Source: Drosophila persimilis
Taxonomy: Eukaryota > Arthropoda > Insecta > Diptera > Drosophilidae
DNA length: 64,000 nucleotides
Direction of reading: 5' to 3'
Assembly (NCBI RefSeq): GCF_003286085.1
Contig: NW_020825338.1
Span: 1 to 64,000 of the forward strand
Below are positions 1 to 11,947 of the stretch, piece by piece (the stretch's first letter is position 1; each line of letters begins with the position of its first letter). Below the pieces are notes generated by a model. It saw only the letters and a list, made by a program, of their open reading frames with translations. It was not told the origin of the DNA and searched no databases. A program made the position numbers and the translations under genes.

Positions 1-720
1 CTCAGCCATGACCTATGCAGCAGACATATGGGCGGATGGCATTAAAGTCGCCAGCCACGCTAGGGGCGTAAAAGCCACTCACCTCCTTTGTGCGCTTCGA
101 ATCTGTTGCGGTTTTCAGACTTTATCCGACGACGCTGCCTTAGTCATCGCGGGAGACCTACCTGTCGACCTTCTGGTGCTTGAGGAGAGGACTGTGGCCG
201 AAGCCACCCGGGCCAGCGCGGCAAAGAGAGAGCGCGTAGCAAGCCGTGAAGCCTCAGAGTATGGCAAAGCCAATGGGATGTCTGTGGTTTTGGATCGGCA
301 GGCGGCACGGAGCGGTTAATTTCTACACCACACAGCTCCTGAGCAGACACGGCTGCTTCGGGCATTACCTTTGGAGGTTCGGTCATGAGAACTCGCCGAA
401 CTGCTCGTGGTGTGGCGATGCCATTGAAGACGCTGAGCACACCATTTTCCAATATGGCGGCTCGCGCATATCCAGGAGGAGTTGGGCGAGCCGCCGGCAG
501 GCAGCCGCCGATCGAGGCGGGCGATCCCACGGTATGATCGGCATGGAGAAACTTTGCAGCCGACGCTATGAAGGAACTGCGTAGGTGCGAGCGTCGAAGG
601 AATGAGAGTGGCTAGGAGGAACCATGGTCCCTGCGAAGCAGTGCTTTGCGGCCGTCCCGGACCTTCCGGCCGTTCTCCCCAACTCAACTCAGCTCCCTAT
701 CTAGCGCAGCTTATTATTAC
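1..720 (+). pseudogene. 3' end of an R1/LOA-type LINE (reverse transcriptase C-terminus)
   Basis: The segment encodes the C-terminal part of a non-LTR retrotransposon ORF2. Positions 8-319 read as the thumb/connection region typical of these elements (YAADIW, then a stretch like LRICCGFQTLSDDAALVIAG). It resembles the minus-strand LINE at 52.8-53.4 kb, which has YAAPIWAKAL and FRTVSDEAAHVIAG. After a frame change the segment continues at 305-460 with a C-terminal cysteine/histidine motif (PNCSWCGDAIEDAEHTIF). The frame is broken by at least one frameshift around 260-320, so it is a pseudogene. The 5' part lies outside the window, and the 3' UTR probably ends near 720 before AT-rich spacer. 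The clade assignment (R1 or LOA) is inferred from motif resemblance only. Confidence 0.75.
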
Positions 721-808
721 CAATCATCTATAGTTAAATCCTAGGCATATACAATTTCATTATTCTTTCGCAGCACTCGATATTTTTGTTGCTCTAATTG
801 TAACTTTT

Positions 809-1790
809 TATACCCGGTACTCGAAGAGTATAGGGGTATTTAGATTTGTGGTGAAAATGGATGTGTGTGACGTCCAGAAGGAATCGTTTCCGACCCCATA
901 AAGTATATATATTCTTGATCAGCATCAATAGCCGAGTCGATTGAGTCCTGTCTGTCTGTCTGTCTGTCCGTCTGTCCCGTCCGTCTGTCCGTCCCTATCA
1001 GCGCCTAGTGCTCAAAGACTATAAGAGCTAGAGCAACGACATTTTTATATCCGGACTTCTGTGATATGTCACTGTTACGAAAATGTTTCAAAACTTTGCC
1101 CCGCCCACTTCCGCACCCTCAAAAGGCGAAAATCTGTGGCATCCACAATTTGAAAGATACGAGAAAACTGAAAACGCAGAACGTAGAAGATGACTATATC
1201 TTCTAGAGTGCAAAATCTGAACCAGATAATTATTATAGCCAGAATCAAGAAAACAATTTCATTCTTTCTCGCTCTGTCTCTCTCTAACACACTGGTTTCA
1301 TGGTCGGTTTGCCAATTGCAAAATATGAGTTCAAGGATCTCAGAACCTATAACCCAGAGCAACCAAATTTGGTATCCACACTGCTGTGATATCGGACCTT
1401 GACCTTTTCGTGTCAAAATTGCGCCGCACCTCCTTCCGCCCCCGCAAAGGAAAAATCTGGGGCGTCCACAAATCTCAGAGACTATTAAGGCTAGAGCAAC
1501 CAAATTTGGTATCCACACTCCTGTTAGATCTCACTATAAAACGTATATCTCGAAATTTCGTCCCACCCCCTTCCGCCCCCACAAAGGACGAAAATCTGTG
1601 GCATCCAAAATTTTGAACATACGAGAAACTAAAAAGGCACAATCATAGAGAATGACCGTATATATGAGATTGCTGAATCTGGATCAGATCGGATCATTTT
1701 TATAGCCAAAAGGAGCAAACAATTGGCAGTGGGCTACGCAGCTATGCGTTCGCCCTTTCTATCATCCTCTCTCTCTCTCCATCTCTGCCC
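809..1790 (+). mobile_element. DINE-1/INE-1-like non-autonomous Helentron-type repeat, copy 1
   Basis: It starts with a hairpin-forming TATACCCGGTACTCGAAGAGTATAGGGGTAT. It contains the phrase gaccccataaagtatatat, a (TGTC/CGTC)n stretch at about 948-995, and several internal sub-repeats built around 'caaatttggtatccacac' and 'cgcccccacaaagg'. The same order of blocks occurs at 11948-12914 and 12967-14071. Unlike those two, this copy loses similarity at about 1790, before the terminal AGTATCGGGTATA, so it is truncated at its 3' end. The resemblance to Drosophila DINE-1 comes from family knowledge; no ORF of substance is present. Confidence 0.8.
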
Positions 1791-2121
1791 TGAAAAAAAT
1801 AAAAACAACCCCCGGCAATGCAAGCCCTACACTAACTGCTGGCAGGCGATGTCTTTTTCTTTGTTTTACCCTCAACATTCTGACCAATACCCCTTTATCC
1901 AAAAAAGAGGGATACCTCTCTCTTCAAACAAGCGCACCGCGGTGTCTGCTTGTCCATGTCTCAGTTCAATCACCCCCTCCCACATTAACAAATCAATCTG
2001 TCCCTTTGCCTACAAAGAAACTAAATAGAGAGAGACATACAGCATGCCCAGCAATATCACTTGTCCAAAGAGGAAGAGCAAGAGCAATGTTCATAATATG
2101 TAAATAAATAAATAAACATTA
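1791..2121. other. Unassigned sequence between DINE-1-like copy and LTR element
   Basis: The stretch is pyrimidine-rich at its start (ctctctctctc near 1767-1780) and ends in AT-rich sequence with taaataaataaataaa at 2101-2115. I recognise no gene, RNA or repeat family in it. Short open frames here show no domain. Confidence 0.5.
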
Positions 2122-2126
2122 TATAG
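2122..2126. other. Target site duplication TATAG, left copy
   Basis: TATAG directly precedes the left LTR (TGTACGATTT...) and is repeated at 10744-10748 directly after the right LTR (...TTGTTCA). A 5-bp duplication fits BEL/Pao integration. Confidence 0.9.
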
Positions 2127-2780
2127 TGTACGATTTCAATTAAAATACAAAATCGTATTAGACCTAGAAAATAGCTAGCCATAAAAGGTTAGATTTCCCA
2201 GCCACCTAAATAAATAAACGATAATATGCTCTAAATATAATATGTGACATGCACTACTGACCTAAATAAATATTCAACGGACAGCTACATGCATTTGTGT
2301 ACATACACTGTTAAGATTTTACAGCACTATCATTAAACACAGTCTGGATGACCTGCATGTGGTCAAATCTCTCACCATCTACATGATAACCATTGTGACC
2401 GTCATAAATCTGACCCTTGGAATACTCCACTGTTGGATTTACTACAAATCTTGCTTAGTCCTAAATATATATAACATATTTCCCTAGCAATATTATACTC
2501 AGAACTAATTAAACATACCTAATATCCTAAGTAAAAAATTATGCTCATAGAACTTGTATATAAACCTCGCATTTTACCAAATAAAATCAGTACGAAAGAA
2601 ACCTCTGACGTATTCACATCTCCGAAGCCCAAGTTGTTCAAGTACCGATTGCGGCGACCATTTGTTACTGGTACATGAACCGGTAGCATACAAATTTACA
2701 TTTTCAGCATACGATTGTCATATTGACAATCACCACAGAATCAAGTGAATCTACATCAACAGATTCATTTGATTTGTTCA
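2127..2780 (+). repeat. 5' LTR of the BEL/Pao element
   Basis: It begins TGT and ends TCA, and most of its length matches 10156-10743. Blocks shared with the right LTR include 'caacggacagct', 'ccattgtgaccgtcataaatc' and 'tttgatttgttca'. It holds two copies of cctaaataaata (about 2205 and 2261), whereas the right LTR has one. A region with AATAAA at about 2580 (accaaataaaatcag) may be the polyadenylation signal. Confidence 0.9.
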
Positions 2781-3155
2781 TTTGGTGACCCCCGACTTTT
2801 GGACACTTAACCGTTCATCTGGATTGTTGTTCCCGATTTGGAACTTGGATTTAGTTGGATAATCCTACATAATTGGTCAACTTGGCGACCAATTTACACA
2901 CATACAACATACAACACTCAGAGTTGTGATTTCAAACCTTCGGAGAAGGAAAACTTAATTGGTGTTATTTGGATCTAACTCAACCAACACAGTCAACTTG
3001 GCGACTAAGGTTGAATTGGAAACAAGAATTCCAGTGTCATAAATATTTATTGAGATACGTTGAACATCTTCGTGGTTGTGAGTAGAGGCACAACCAGTCA
3101 TAGTGACAAATAAATTACCTCCATCGGGTCAAAGTATTAAAATAAATAAAATAAA
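2781..3155 (+). promoter_or_regulatory. Leader and likely primer-binding region of the BEL element
   Basis: The sequence TTTGGTGACCCCCGAC follows the 5' LTR within one or two bases, where the tRNA primer site is expected. I do not assign the tRNA. Downstream, related 'caacttggcgac' motifs recur at about 2880 and 2998. Gag begins at 3156. Confidence 0.55.
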
Positions 3156-4509
3156 ATGGCATCATCAAGCATTAATGTTATGCTAGACAGGCAGCTTGCC
3201 ACAGGCGAAGAGATTCAGAGCCTGGTACGAAATTATAAAAAGGATTCTGCTGAAAGAAAGCAGAAACCAGAATATTTTAAATCCCGCATTGAGAACCTAA
3301 TGAATCTCTGGGATTTGTTTTCAAAAGAGGAAACTAATATTCAAAAATGGTTCAAGGCTCAGAATTTGAGCATAATTATTTCGCCAATGACTATTTTAAA
3401 CAAAAATAAGAGATTTAGTCATAAAATACAAAGGCGAATTAACCAAACAACTATCTTCAATCGAAATGGAGATAGACGCAGGATCGATAACTTCTTTGGA
3501 GGATGAGCATGAAATAGGGCCCATGATTCGAGAACAAAAGGTGCTGCTTGAAAGTCTAGAGCGCATCATGAACAGAATGACGAATGAGACGCGAAAGGAC
3601 TTCAAACCAATAATCATAAAATATTGGGATGAGATAAGAACAATCCACATTCAAATTCACAAAAAATGTACTGTCCCTGTAAAAATGGGGTATACAATAA
3701 AATTACATAGCAGCTGAAGACGCAATGTTATCAGTCCAAATAATGACTGAATCAGACTCTGTTCAGCAAGTCATCGCTGCTCCTCATGTTAATAACGCAT
3801 TACCATTGCCAAAGGTTGCCATTCCAAAATTTGATGGAGATTACCTTAAATGGCAACAATTCCATGACATTATTAAGAAAATGATTCATGAATCATCAGT
3901 ACCTGTCATACAAAAGATGTGGTATTTGAAGACCAATGTAACGGGAGATGCAGAAAATTTAATACGCCACCTTTCGTTAACAGAAGGAAACTACATTATA
4001 GCAGGGAATATGTTACAAGATCGTTTTAGTAACAAAAGAGCTAAGTAATGCATTGATTCAACGACTAACACAACCAACGATGCTAAATCAATTAAAATTT
4101 TTGCATGATAATGTAAAGGAAACATTAGCAGCATTAAACAACATTGAGATAGAAACAGACAAATGGGACACGATTCTTCTTTGTCTGTTGACGAAAATTA
4201 GATCGTCAGACTTACTATGTATGCAATCCATACAAAGTACGAAGGAACTACAGCCGTTGAGCGAATTCATGCAGTTCCTCGAGCAAAGATTCCTAACTCT
4301 GGAAGCTATTGGATGGGAAAGAACAAAGAAGCCCATCACATGCGCATCAGCAGGAGAATCAATATCAATATTACTGTTATTTCTGCGAGAAACCTAACCA
4401 CCGAACCAACTATGCGTTAAATGTTTTAAACGTGACCACGCTGCAAGAAATTGTCAAAGAAGAGATGGTTTTAAATGCAGCAAAGGACATAACACTCTTC
4501 TTCATTTAG
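3156..4509 (+). pseudogene. BEL/Pao gag, broken
   Basis: Reading begins at the ATG at 3156, which follows ataaaataaa. The N-terminus is a charged helical region (3156-3717, frameshift near 3480). A Pao-type gag core (DUF1759-like; KFDGDYLKWQQFHD near 3830-3870) follows in 3725-4048 and 4053-4300. A zinc-knuckle region lies at about 4370-4480 (CYFCEKPNHRTN). At least four frame breaks separate these parts (about 3480, 3717, 4048 and 4400). In intact family members this protein packages the element RNA. Here it cannot be produced as one chain. Confidence 0.8.
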
Positions 4510-5880
4510 AAACCAAGTTGGCAGCCAAAACTGCAGCATCGGTAAACAGTATACAAAGCAATTATGTACTATTAGCCACTGCTCAGGTACTCATAAAAGG
4601 CAATAATGAACAAATTGGTAAATTTAGAGCTCTGCTTGATTCAGGTTCGCAAGTCAATGTGATTTCGGAAAGAGCATTGAACATCTTAAATCTGAAGGTG
4701 CACAAATCGGAGCTTCAGAGCTTCAAACATCAAAGGCGAGAGTAAATGTTATGCTCAAATCACAGCATAATAGCTTCAATACACGATTAGAAGCAATTGT
4801 GTTACCACACATAGTGGCAGATCAGACGCGCAATCAATCGATACATCACTGGAAGAATAGACATACTGTTGGGAGCAGAACATTACTTCGAATCATGCAA
4901 GACAAGCAAGCATTTGGAAGAGGATTGCCCAGGCTACGGGAAACGAAACTAGGCTGGATAGTGGCTGGCAAGCTAAGACAGGAGTCAAAGAGCCAAAGCA
5001 CGTGTGCAGTTTTGACTGAGGAGGTCAAGGTGGATCAGCAAATCTCCAAGTTTTGGGAATTGGACTCATTCCCGAGCAACACACCCATGCTTATCTCCTC
5101 TAGAGAAGCGATGTGAGCAATATTTTGTTCAAATATTCAAATGGCATGTGACAAGAAATTCATTGTCAGACTCCCATTTTTGGAAGATGCTTCGTCCTTA
5201 GGGGGAGCCGTGATTTGGCTACACGTCGACTTTTTTGCCTGGAAAAACGACTGTCACGAGATCCGGAAACCAAAGCAAGCTATGTGCAATTCATGAAAGA
5301 ATATGAGGCTCTTGGGCATATGAAGGAAATAGCATGATCACGCTATTTTATTCCACATCACTGTGTGATGAAACCTGACAGCTCTACAACAAAATTGAGA
5401 GTTGTCTTTGATGCTTCTGCTGTTACGTCATCCGGAAAATCACTCAACGATTTGATGCATAAAGGTCCGACTGTGCAAAGTTCGATATTTCAATATTGCT
5501 TCGATTCCGTATGCACAAATATGTATTGACGGCAGACATCGAAAAATGTATCGTCAGATCTGGGTCAATCCTGAGGACCAGTACTATCAAACAATTGTAT
5601 GGCGAAATGATCCATCAGAATGAGATATTAAAGACTCAAAACTGTAACATATGGAACTAAGGCAGCTCCATATTTAACCACAAAATGCCTACAATATCTT
5701 GCTCAAAAGGGCAAGAGAGAATACCCGGCTGGAGCTGATGCACTAGAAAAGGATTTCTATGTGGATGATTGCTTAACAGGAGCAGATTCCATACCAGAGG
5801 CCCTCCAGAAACAGAAGGAACTTAACAACTCCTACAAAATTCTGGATTTAAGCTGAGAAAATGGTGCACAAACAACGTGC
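4510..5880 (+). pseudogene. BEL/Pao pol, protease and reverse transcriptase part, broken
   Basis: An aspartic protease motif (LLDSGSQVNVIS) is seen at about 4630-4670. The reverse transcriptase lies at 5340-5880 in several frames: a FDASA-like motif near 5410 (gtctttgatgcttctgc), a LNDLMHKGP-like block near 5445-5470, and the catalytic YVDD box near 5760 (FYVDDCLTGA). Open stretches are short and frame changes frequent, so no functional enzyme is encoded. The neighbouring RNase H and integrase parts are better preserved. Confidence 0.75.
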
Positions 5881-7143
5881 ACATACTACAGAACATTCCG
5901 AAGGAAGACATGATTCCAAATGTACAACTGGAGGATACCACGTATGAAGACTGCAGCGTGAAGACCCTGGGAATCACGTGGATGCCTAAATCGGACCATT
6001 TCTGCGGAAAAACGGAGATTGCCACCAAGGAAACATATCCAGAAGAGATGTCGTATCCGAAATTTTTAGGATCTTCGATCCGCTTGGATTGTTTGCACCT
6101 GTTGTTATGAAAGCAAAAATCTTTATGCAGCATCTCACAAAGGAAGGTTTTGACTACAAAGAAGCGCTTCCAGTTCATCTCCAGGAGGAATGGAAAGGTA
6201 CAGGAGGAGTTAAAATTATTAAACTCCATACAGGTACCACGTCATATATTCCAGGGACAAATTCCGATATCGTAAAGATACATACCTTTGTTGACGCATC
6301 GGAGAAAGCATTTGGAGCTGCAGTATATATCCGAGCAATACATAAGGATAAACGGGCAACGATTCAATTGCTATGTGCCAAATCACATTTAGCGCCCATC
6401 AATGCAATAACATTACCCCGTTTGGAATTAAACGCGGCGGTGTTAGGTGCTCAATTGACAGCAAAAGTAAAGGAAAGTTATCAATGGAAGATGCATCAAC
6501 CTTCTTTTGGTCTGATTCAAGGATCGTATTGTCATGGATTAACTGCTCGTCATCCATCCGAGACAAATTCGTAGCTACAAGAATAGCTACGATTCAAGAA
6601 TTGACGATACAAAGACAGTGGAGGCATGTCTCATCAGAAAATAATGCAGCAGATGTACTCTCCAGAGGAATGACGGCGACGAAGTTCGCAAAACATAGCA
6701 TGTGGTTTTATGGACCACTATTTTTACACGGCCCAACATCTACATGGCCACCACCATTTGTGGCTACAAAAGAGGATTTGATCAGTGCAAATCCCCAAAA
6801 GATTGGTCAGTCATCAATTATAACTATCACTCAGGAGGATGACTTAATCTACAAAATAAAGCACAACAACTCATACAACAAGCTATTGAGAATACTAGCT
6901 TACATGATGCGTTTTCGAGGAAAGAAAACGCACACAAGCAAGACTGTCCAATTCAATGAGATTAAAGAAGCTCAGAAAATTGTCATACGTAACATACAAC
7001 AGAATGACTTCAAAGAAGACATACGTCACTTAACAAAACATAAGGAAACACAAAAGGGAAGTTCGATTAACTCTCTAACACCATTCATGGATCAGGAGGG
7101 AATCTTACGAGTAGGTGGTCGACTGGAAGCGGCAAATATTTGA
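5881..7143 (+). pseudogene. BEL/Pao pol, RNase H part
   Basis: Positions 5877-6110 and 6089-6574 encode the peptidase A17/RNase H region of BEL elements. A TLGITWMPKSD motif stands at about 5965-6000. FVDASEKAFGAAVY carries the first RNase H acidic residue, and LPRLELNAAVLGAQL follows. A frame change near 6480 leads into 6373-7143, which continues with FFWSDSRIVLSWI and the NAADVLSRG motif, then the linker to the integrase. At least two frameshifts are present, so this is a pseudogene segment. Confidence 0.8.
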
Positions 7144-8029
7144 CGCCAAACACCCAATGCTCCTGCCCTACAACGATCCAATTGTGAAGTTTATCCTTGG
7201 TAAGATACACAAGGAAAACATGCATTGCGGCCCCCAGGCATTGCTGACAGCATCACGACAACAGTACTGGATACTCAAAGGAAAAAACATGGCCAGAAGT
7301 ATTGTGCAGAACTGCGTGAAATGCACTAGAGCCAAGCCCAAACTACTAGAACAAATCATGGGAAATCTGCCACCTCTTCGAGTCACCCAAGCACGGCCAT
7401 TCCTCAATTCTGGTGTTGACTACTGTGGACCATTCAAAATCCACTATAAAATTCGAGGAAAGAAGCCTAATACAGCGTACATAGCTATATTTTGTTGTTT
7501 CGCGACTAAAGCAGTAAATCTAGAGCTTGTCAGTGATCTGACCACAGAAGCATTTTTAGCGGCACTTCGGCGGTTCATCTCTCGTCGAGGAAAATGTCAA
7601 GTGCTCCATTGCGACAATGCTACGAGCTTCGTAGGAGCCAGGAACAAACTTCAAGAGTTAGAAGAAGCCATATTCTCGGAAAAGGCAAAGGAACACATTG
7701 TACGAGAGTGCAACAACAAAGGGGTACAATTTAAATTTATACCTCCTCGCGCACCACACTTCGGCGGTTTATGGGAAGCTGCAGTAAAATCTGCCAAACA
7801 TCTCCTCTTAAAAAATGTGACGACGGCAAATTTAACCTATGAGGAGTTAGAAACGGTTATAGTCGAAATAGAGGCCATACTAAACTATCGACCATTAACA
7901 CCAATATCTAACAACCCAAACGACGTACCAGCATTAACGCCAGGTCATTTCCTGATAGGACAGCCGTTAACCGCACAAGCTGACAGTGAGCCATCCCAGC
8001 AACCAAAGACGCTAGGAAATCGATGGTAA
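7115..8029 (+). pseudogene. BEL/Pao integrase domain
   Basis: This is a 304-codon open stretch. An H2C2 zinc region (HKENMHCG ... QNCVKCTRAKP) stands near residues 32-75. The catalytic core follows: first Asp in SGVDYCGPF, second Asp in LHCDNATSF, and Glu in FGGLWEAAVKSAK. The core looks complete, but the frame is entered through a shift from 7143 and is not connected to an intact upstream pol. A DUF5641-like C-terminal segment follows at 8042-8551 after a single stop or frame break at about 8027. In life the enzyme inserts the element's cDNA. Confidence 0.85.
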
Positions 8030-8041
8030 GCAGTTTCAAAA

Positions 8042-8551
8042 TTGAAGCACTCATTTTGGACACAATGGTCCAATGAATACCTTCAGCAGTTGCAACAGCG
8101 TCAAAAGTGGAGGAAGTCTTCGGCTAACATTAAGGAAGGAACATTAGTAATACTAAAGGAAGACAATACACCAGTATTACAATGGGCACTAGGAAGAATC
8201 ATTCGATTGTTTCATGGCAAGGACAATTTTGTACGAGTGGTGGAAGTAAAAACGGCAAAGGGGATTTTCAAACGAGAGATCCATGTAGCTCCACTATATT
8301 ACGAAGATAAACATCCGATGATCCATCAGAAAACGAAGAATCATCCGAGGACAGACAACTATGAAAAGGACACAGCCATACTTCTCGTTAACCATGACAA
8401 TGCGTGTAATGTTGTTGCTGGTACCGTTAGCAATGGCACAGTCAATCAACATAAACCCAGTTTGGATCAAAACCGGGTATATACTGTGAAAGAGTTGGAA
8501 CCAGCCAACTGGCGACAACTGACTGAACCATCATTGTCTACTACAATTTAA
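8042..8551 (+). pseudogene. BEL/Pao integrase C-terminal (DUF5641-like) segment
   Basis: The segment contains the WSNEYLQQLQQRQKW motif near its start, then GTLVILKEDN and LGRIIRLFHGKDNFVRVVEVKT. These are hallmarks of the domain that follows the integrase in BEL/Pao polyproteins. It reads on from the integrase at 8029 after a break of a few codons, and ends just before the env-like region. Confidence 0.75.
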
Positions 8552-8568
8552 ACCCCTATTGGAAAGAC

Positions 8569-9740
8569 ATGAACACATTCACCATGGGGACTACAAAAAT
8601 TGGACATCTAATCACACAACTTCAACTAGTAGACGCATGCACCAGTATGTATCAGCACTTCAAACATATAGAAGAGGACCTGCAAGCTGAAAACATTAAT
8701 AGCAAGAACACGGAGGCAAAGGGCACCACTGGACATCATTGGAAACATCGCAAGCAGTCTATTTGGCGTATTAGACTCAACATATGCCCGTGAAATGTCG
8801 GAAACTATAGCAAAGGTTAAGGATAACGAGGATCACCTATTAACCTTGCTTAAAAATCAAATATCATTGATAGACTCTACAATCAATGTGATAAAACGGG
8901 ATGAAATATCAAATTCCAAACGATTAAGTCGAATTGAGGATTTTATCACCGAGTCAAAGGGAAGGGCTGATCATTTTAGCGCCTTTCAGTGGTACATTAC
9001 ATTGTCTACTCAGTGACTCTATTATCTGCAATCTTCAACGAATGCAAGCAGAAATCATCAATGTCTTGACAGATATCCGACACAATACAATTAGCCCTAT
9101 GCTAATATCCCACCCGACCCTCAAGGAAAACAACTGGAACGAGGACGGGATCATTTAAGGCCAGGGACAATCACTTCCAGTAACTCCCGACATAGGCTCA
9201 TGGTGTACCAGATGATGAAAGCTGAAGGCACTATAATAGAGGATCATGCAATTATCAAGTTGACATTTCCATTAGTCTCAGCAAAACGAACTGGAAATAT
9301 ACAAATTGACGCGATTCCGGTGCCAAATAAAAATGGGATAAGCATGTTTTGAAAATAAAAACAACCATATATGGCAATCATAGTCACGTGGACGAGATTC
9401 GTTGAACTATCAGAGACTGATTTAAAAACTGTCCATCAAAGAGCAAACAATGACTTTGTTGCTATATAAACAAACATGTTCTCAGCCGAAACAAGCTGTA
9501 ATTCACAAATGTTTCACAATAAACGGACTCATCATGTCACCATATCAAACACAAAAAAAATTTTTATGGTTGAGCATGCATAAAAGAAAATCGATGGATT
9601 TTTGCAACAAAGTCATCATAAAAAGCTGTCAGCGGTCATGTGCAGATGGCATTTCAGATAGCAAGCTACAACACTCAGGAATATTGATCGCCGAACCTGG
9701 ATGCTTCATTCGAATTCGCTAAATGACTGTCACAGTCAGA
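8569..9740 (+). pseudogene. Degenerate env-like region of the BEL element
   Basis: Downstream of pol, two short open stretches (8569-8793, 8795-9016) encode helical sequence typical of the F-type envelope-like proteins of roo-class elements. Heptad-like leucine and isoleucine spacing occurs in LLTLLKNQISLIDSTINVIK. The region goes on with broken frames to about 9740, just before the non-coding sequence leading to the 3' LTR. There are at least five frame breaks, so no fusion protein can be made. The identification rests on position and on resemblance to the roo env region and is moderately sure. Confidence 0.6.
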
Positions 9741-10155
9741 GCACATTGGAAACCTCTGTAGTTATCATACGCTCGGTTCGGAGATAGTGACCTCAACGAA
9801 ACATCAAACTGAACGTTCTACAAATAAAGTTTCAAGGAACGATGAAAGGCTGAACTACAAGGAGATGTATTAAATGGAAAGCGAATCTGCTGCCACCTTA
9901 AAAGTTTCAAGTTACCCCACAATCTTGAAAACCCATTGATCATCATCATATTGCCATATATATTTGCAGCTGCTTTGTTATCATGATCATTGAAATGATT
10001 CATCTGGCTACAATGTGGTACACAACAAGACTACCCTTTTCAGCAGAGACAGACACTTAGCTCATCAGCTAGTGAAGAAAAACGCACCAAAGCATCCATT
10101 ACACAATCAATATTGATGATGGGTTGAGCATACTATGTTCCACGGCCGGGGAGGA
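9741..10155 (+). other. Non-coding tail and polypurine tract before the 3' LTR
   Basis: No open frame of note is present. The last bases before the LTR are ggccggggagga (about 10144-10155), a purine-rich run in the position of the plus-strand primer. Confidence 0.6.
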
Positions 10156-10743
10156 TGTTCGATTTCAATTAAAATCAAAATCGTATGATTAGACCTAGAC
10201 AAATAGCTAGCCATAAATAGCCTAAATAAATATTCAACGGACAGCTGTAATGCATTTGTAGGTACATACCACTGTTAGAATATTACAGCACTATCATTAA
10301 ACACATTCTGGATGACATGCATGTGGTCAATCTCACACCATCTGCATGATAACCATTGTGACCGTCATAAATCTGACCTTGGAATACTCCACTGTTGGAT
10401 CTTACTACAAAATCTTGCTTAGTCCTAAATATATATAACATATTTCCCTAGCAATATTATACTCAGAACTAATTAAACAATACCTAATATCCTAAGTAAA
10501 AAACTTATGCTCATAGAACTTGTATATAGAACCGTCGCATTTTACCAAATAAAATCAGTACGAAAGAAACCTCTGACGTATTCACATCTCCGAAGCCCAA
10601 GTTGTTCAAGTACCGATTGCGGCGACCAGTTGGTTACTGGTACATGAAACCGGTACATACAAATTTACATTTCAGCATACGATTGTCATATTGACATCAA
10701 GAATCAAGTGAATCTACATCACAGCATTCATTTGATTTGTTCA
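10156..10743 (+). repeat. 3' LTR of the BEL/Pao element
   Basis: It begins TGTTCGATTTC and ends TTGTTCA. It is 588 bp against 654 bp for the 5' LTR. A block of about 56 bp present in the left LTR between two cctaaataaata repeats is missing here. TATAG follows at 10744-10748. Confidence 0.9.
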
Positions 10744-10748
10744 TATAG

Positions 10749-11947
10749 TATGTGTATATGCAGCTTTTGAATGAACCGTTATGGTTAGGGAGTGGAAGGG
10801 GGACCAGCGAATGCAAGTGTGAAAGTGATATAAATGCCTATAGAAAGAATAGAAGTGTCTATAAAAAAAACCGCAAAATCTAACACCAGGGGCTCTCTTA
10901 CTCTTTCCGCAAGCCAAAAAGAGGGAGGAGAGCATCACCCAGGCCCAGGCAATTGGTAAACAATTTGTTAACCGTGTACAGTAAGGGAGGGGGACACGAA
11001 AAATGTTTTCACTCCAAAATATGCGTATGGAAGAAATGAGAAAAAAGCCGCTCCATTTTTTTGCGCTATTTCGGTTATTCTCATTCAGTTCTCTAGTCCT
11101 ACACAGCCAAGTATATCTCTCAATAGAGCAATGCCCATACATACAATAAGGCTTGAAAATGGTACCAATGTCGTTCAGCGATTATCATACGGCCACCTTA
11201 TTGCTGAAGATTCACCTTCTATGTCTATTTGGAAAACATGAGATTGAATTGTCCGTTTGTTCCAGCATGCTTCTCTAGCCCCACTTAGAAAAGAGTTCTC
11301 TCAACTGTCTGTCACATCCTTCCACATTTACATATAGGATGCAGTTTCTTTATTAACAAGATGACGTCATCACCACACGTTGCTGTCTTCGCGATTAATC
11401 ATACGCCACTTATCGTGCATTCACCCTGTAAGAAAGCTTGAGTGACTCACTAGGAAAAAGACCGCGAAATCTCAATGGGGCCGTGTGTTCGGTGGGACCA
11501 GTTGATATCGAGCCAGGCAGAGCGATAGAGACTTTTTACCGATTACCGATTTCGAATTAAACCCATTTAACTAGTTTGTAGCTTTTAACTTATTAAATAA
11601 AAGTAGTGCTTGCTTATTAAGGGTATAGGGCCTTAGTTTTTCTGCGTCGATCGTTAGTTAGAAACTAAATAACAGTTGCTTCTTTCGTCGTTGCTTCGCG
11701 CGCTTTTCGGTGCCTCTACTGGCGTCACTGGAGGATGAGGCCGGACGGTCGCTGGCTGGGATAGCGGCTGAGGCGACGGTCGCTGCTGCGCTCGCCAGGG
11801 GACGTCGCTGCCATCGATGGCTGACGCTTTGGGAAGTTAAAAGTTAATTTACATTAATTATATATATATATACATATATATAATTATAGTTTTATAATAT
11901 ATATATATAAATATATATTATATTATATTTCATTATTAGTTATATAT
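10749..11947. other. 1.2-kb stretch without recognisable gene
   Basis: I see no convincing coding region, RNA or known repeat. A GC-richer patch at about 11740-11830 repeats gacggtcgctg twice (near 11747 and 11778). An AT microsatellite (tatata runs) occupies about 11860-11945 and leads into the DINE-1-like repeat. Confidence 0.45.

Larger units (their letters stand above)
2127..10743 (+). mobile_element. BEL/Pao LTR retrotransposon with env-like region (roo-like), damaged
   Basis: The element has direct LTRs (2127-2780 and 10156-10743), a 5-bp target duplication, a purine-rich tract directly before the 3' LTR, and gag, pol and env-like coding remnants in the usual order on the plus strand. 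Total length is 8,617 bp. The domain order is Pao-type gag, aspartic protease, reverse transcriptase, RNase H, H2C2 zinc region, integrase and a DUF5641-like tail. That order identifies BEL/Pao rather than Gypsy. Many frameshifts and stops break the coding region, and the LTRs differ in length by 66 bp, so the copy is old and not autonomous. The roo-like label rests on the env-like segment and is tentative. Confidence 0.9.

Noticed and set aside
948..995. CRISPR-like or functional microsatellite array (TGTC/CGTC runs)
   Set aside because: This is the variable simple-repeat part of DINE-1-type elements and recurs in all three copies.
1075..1518. 147-codon minus-strand ORF in the first DINE-1-like copy
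   Set aside because: The DINE-1-like family is non-coding; the frame includes internal sub-repeats and is not shared with the other two copies.
11740..11830. GC-rich coding exon
   Set aside because: No open frame longer than chance and no splice sites with a matching exon; only a short internal repeat is visible.
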